6,935 nucleotides of DNA from an uncultured Psychrobacillus sp. (lineage in GTDB: Bacteria > Bacillota > Bacilli > Bacillales_A > Planococcaceae), in the NCBI GenBank assembly GCA_934234185.1, contig CAKQHO010000150.1, forward strand, positions 1 through 6,935. The letters are read 5' to 3'. A model generated the notes under the pieces. The model searched no databases. It saw only the letters and a list, made by a program, of their open reading frames with translations, and was not told where the DNA came from. This document shows, piece by piece, positions 6,040 to 6,935 of the stretch. The first letter of the stretch is position 1, and every line of letters starts with the position of its first letter. A program made the position numbers and the translations under genes.

Positions 6040-6078
6040 AAATGCCTTGATAAGTGCTTACTTATCAAGGCATTTTTT
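6040..6078 (+). terminator. Strong terminator of nrdJ
   Basis: A perfect 16-bp stem (6040-6055 with 6060-6075) closed by a GCTT loop is followed by a T-run through 6078. It starts 6 bp after the nrdJ stop codon, so the downstream gene needs its own promoter. Confidence 0.93.
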
Positions 6079-6098
6079 CTATGTACTAATAGCTTCTA

Positions 6099-6124
6099 GC
6101 TTAAATGGAGTGGAAAAGGGGTAT
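6099..6124 (+). promoter_or_regulatory. Sigma-B-like general-stress promoter
   Basis: GCTTAA (6099-6104, five of six matches to GTTTAA), a 14-bp spacer and GGGTAT (6119-6124, perfect) fit the Bacillus sigma-B consensus. A start near 6131 would give a leader of about 39 nt before the DUF2071 gene. It lies directly after the nrdJ terminator, where a promoter is required. No equally good sigma-A promoter was found in the gap. Confidence 0.55.
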
Positions 6125-6169
6125 GAATTAACATAGAAAGAGCAAAAATAGAAGAATGGAGGAGAGACC

Positions 6170-6935
6170 ATGTCGATTCGAGATAATACTAAAAAAACCC
6201 AGGATTGGGATGCAAGTCATCGTCCATGGCCTTTACCAAAAGTTCCTTGGGTAATGAAACAAGTATGGAATAACGTCTTATTTGCACACTACCCTGTAGA
6301 CCCAGAAAAATTAAAAAAGCTCATGCCAGAGCAACTTCCCTTAGATACCTATAATGGCATGGCATGGGTTGGCATCGTACCATTTTATATAACTGGCTTG
6401 AGGGTAAGGGGGGTTCCTCCGATTCCAGGGACAAATACGTTTCCAGAGCTGAATGTAAGGACATATGTCACGATAGATGGGAAACCAGGTATTTATTTCT
6501 TTAGCTTAGATGCAATGAATCTATTAGCGGTAAAAGCAGCTAAAACATTTTTACATTTACCTTATGTCTATGCTGATATGTCGGTAGAAGAAGATGGATT
6601 TTTAGTGCACTATCATAGTAGAAGGAGAAGTAATCTGGAACCCAAGTTAGTCTGTAGCTACAAACCAATATCCAAACCATATTATCCGGTAAAAGGTTCC
6701 TTTGAAGAATGGATGGCAGAGAGATATTGCTTATACAGCATAAACGATCAAGGAAGGATATTGCGAGGAGAAATTCTACATCCGCCCTGGTTATTACATG
6801 ATGCCTCAGCAGAATTCAATTTAAATACAATGCTCTCTAAACAAGGTATTCAGGTCGAAAATGACGAACCGATTTTACATTTTTCACAAAGAAAAGAAGT
6901 GAAAATTTGGCCGTTTCTTTACGAAGATGGTAAAT
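6170..6935 (+). CDS. DUF2071 (YqjF-like) protein, 3' end beyond the window
   Basis: An open frame of 255 codons without a stop continues past the right edge. It starts with MSIRDNTKKTQDWDASHRPW. The features typical of the DUF2071/YqjF family are PWVMKQVWNNVLFAHYPV (27-44), GMAWVGIVPFYITGLRVRGV (61-80, approximate) and PGTNTFPELNVRTYV (about 84-98), and the later YFFSLDA. Family members are usually about 240-260 residues, so only a few C-terminal residues should be missing. The function of the family is not established; no catalytic motif, signal peptide or membrane segment is evident. The ATG follows GGAGG (6158-6162) with a 7-nt spacer, a better start than any nearby alternative. The sigma-B-like promoter upstream suggests stress induction, and the nrdJ terminator isolates it from the preceding gene. 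Family assignment is firm; function is unknown. Confidence 0.88.
   Translation, partial: MSIRDNTKKTQDWDASHRPWPLPKVPWVMKQVWNNVLFAHYPVDPEKLKKLMPEQLPLDTYNGMAWVGIVPFYITGLRVRGVPPIPGTNTFPELNVRTYVTIDGKPGIYFFSLDAMNLLAVKAAKTFLHLPYVYADMSVEEDGFLVHYHSRRRSNLEPKLVCSYKPISKPYYPVKGSFEEWMAERYCLYSINDQGRILRGEILHPPWLLHDASAEFNLNTMLSKQGIQVENDEPILHFSQRKEVKIWPFLYEDGK

Overview
The window looks like chromosome of an AT-rich low-GC Gram-positive bacterium, most likely a Bacillaceae or related Bacillales member. Protein sequences resemble Bacillus YqhL, LipM, YjoB and YqjF. Ribosome binding sites are strong (AAGGAGG type), promoters are sigma-A-like, and a Bacillaceae-type intergenic repeat is present. The species cannot be fixed from this sequence alone.

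Layout. Positions 1-380 hold the fossil of an IS1182-type transposase gene (minus strand), broken by at least three internal deletions. Positions 381-518 hold a long self-complementary intergenic repeat with a perfect 16-bp central hairpin. Two terminator-like hairpins (550-625) close this gene-free stretch. On the minus strand follow a BCS1/YjoB-like AAA+ ATPase (667-1929) and a membrane-anchored rhodanese-like protein (1988-2371), separated by a terminator. A 103-bp divergent promoter region separates the rhodanese gene from lipM (2475-3311, plus strand), the octanoyltransferase of lipoate synthesis. Next is nrdJ (3470-6034), an 854-residue adenosylcobalamin-dependent class II ribonucleotide reductase. 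It has its own promoter with an NrdR-box-like operator in the spacer and a hairpin touching its Shine-Dalgarno sequence. A strong terminator (6040-6078) ends nrdJ. Last is a DUF2071/YqjF-like gene (from 6170) that runs off the right edge, preceded by a good match to a sigma-B stress promoter.

How the genes relate. The genes do not form one pathway. lipM and the yqhL-like gene are a divergent pair also known in Bacillus subtilis. nrdJ supplies deoxynucleotides, and the AAA+ and DUF2071 genes are probably single-gene units. Most coding content is conserved housekeeping or conserved-hypothetical. The points deserving a second look are the rhodanese with Asp in place of its catalytic Cys, the variant repeat, the nrdJ control region, the insertion in NrdJ next to the expected specificity loop, and the sigma-B-like promoter. 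I found no CRISPR array, tRNA, rRNA or clearly new multi-gene system.
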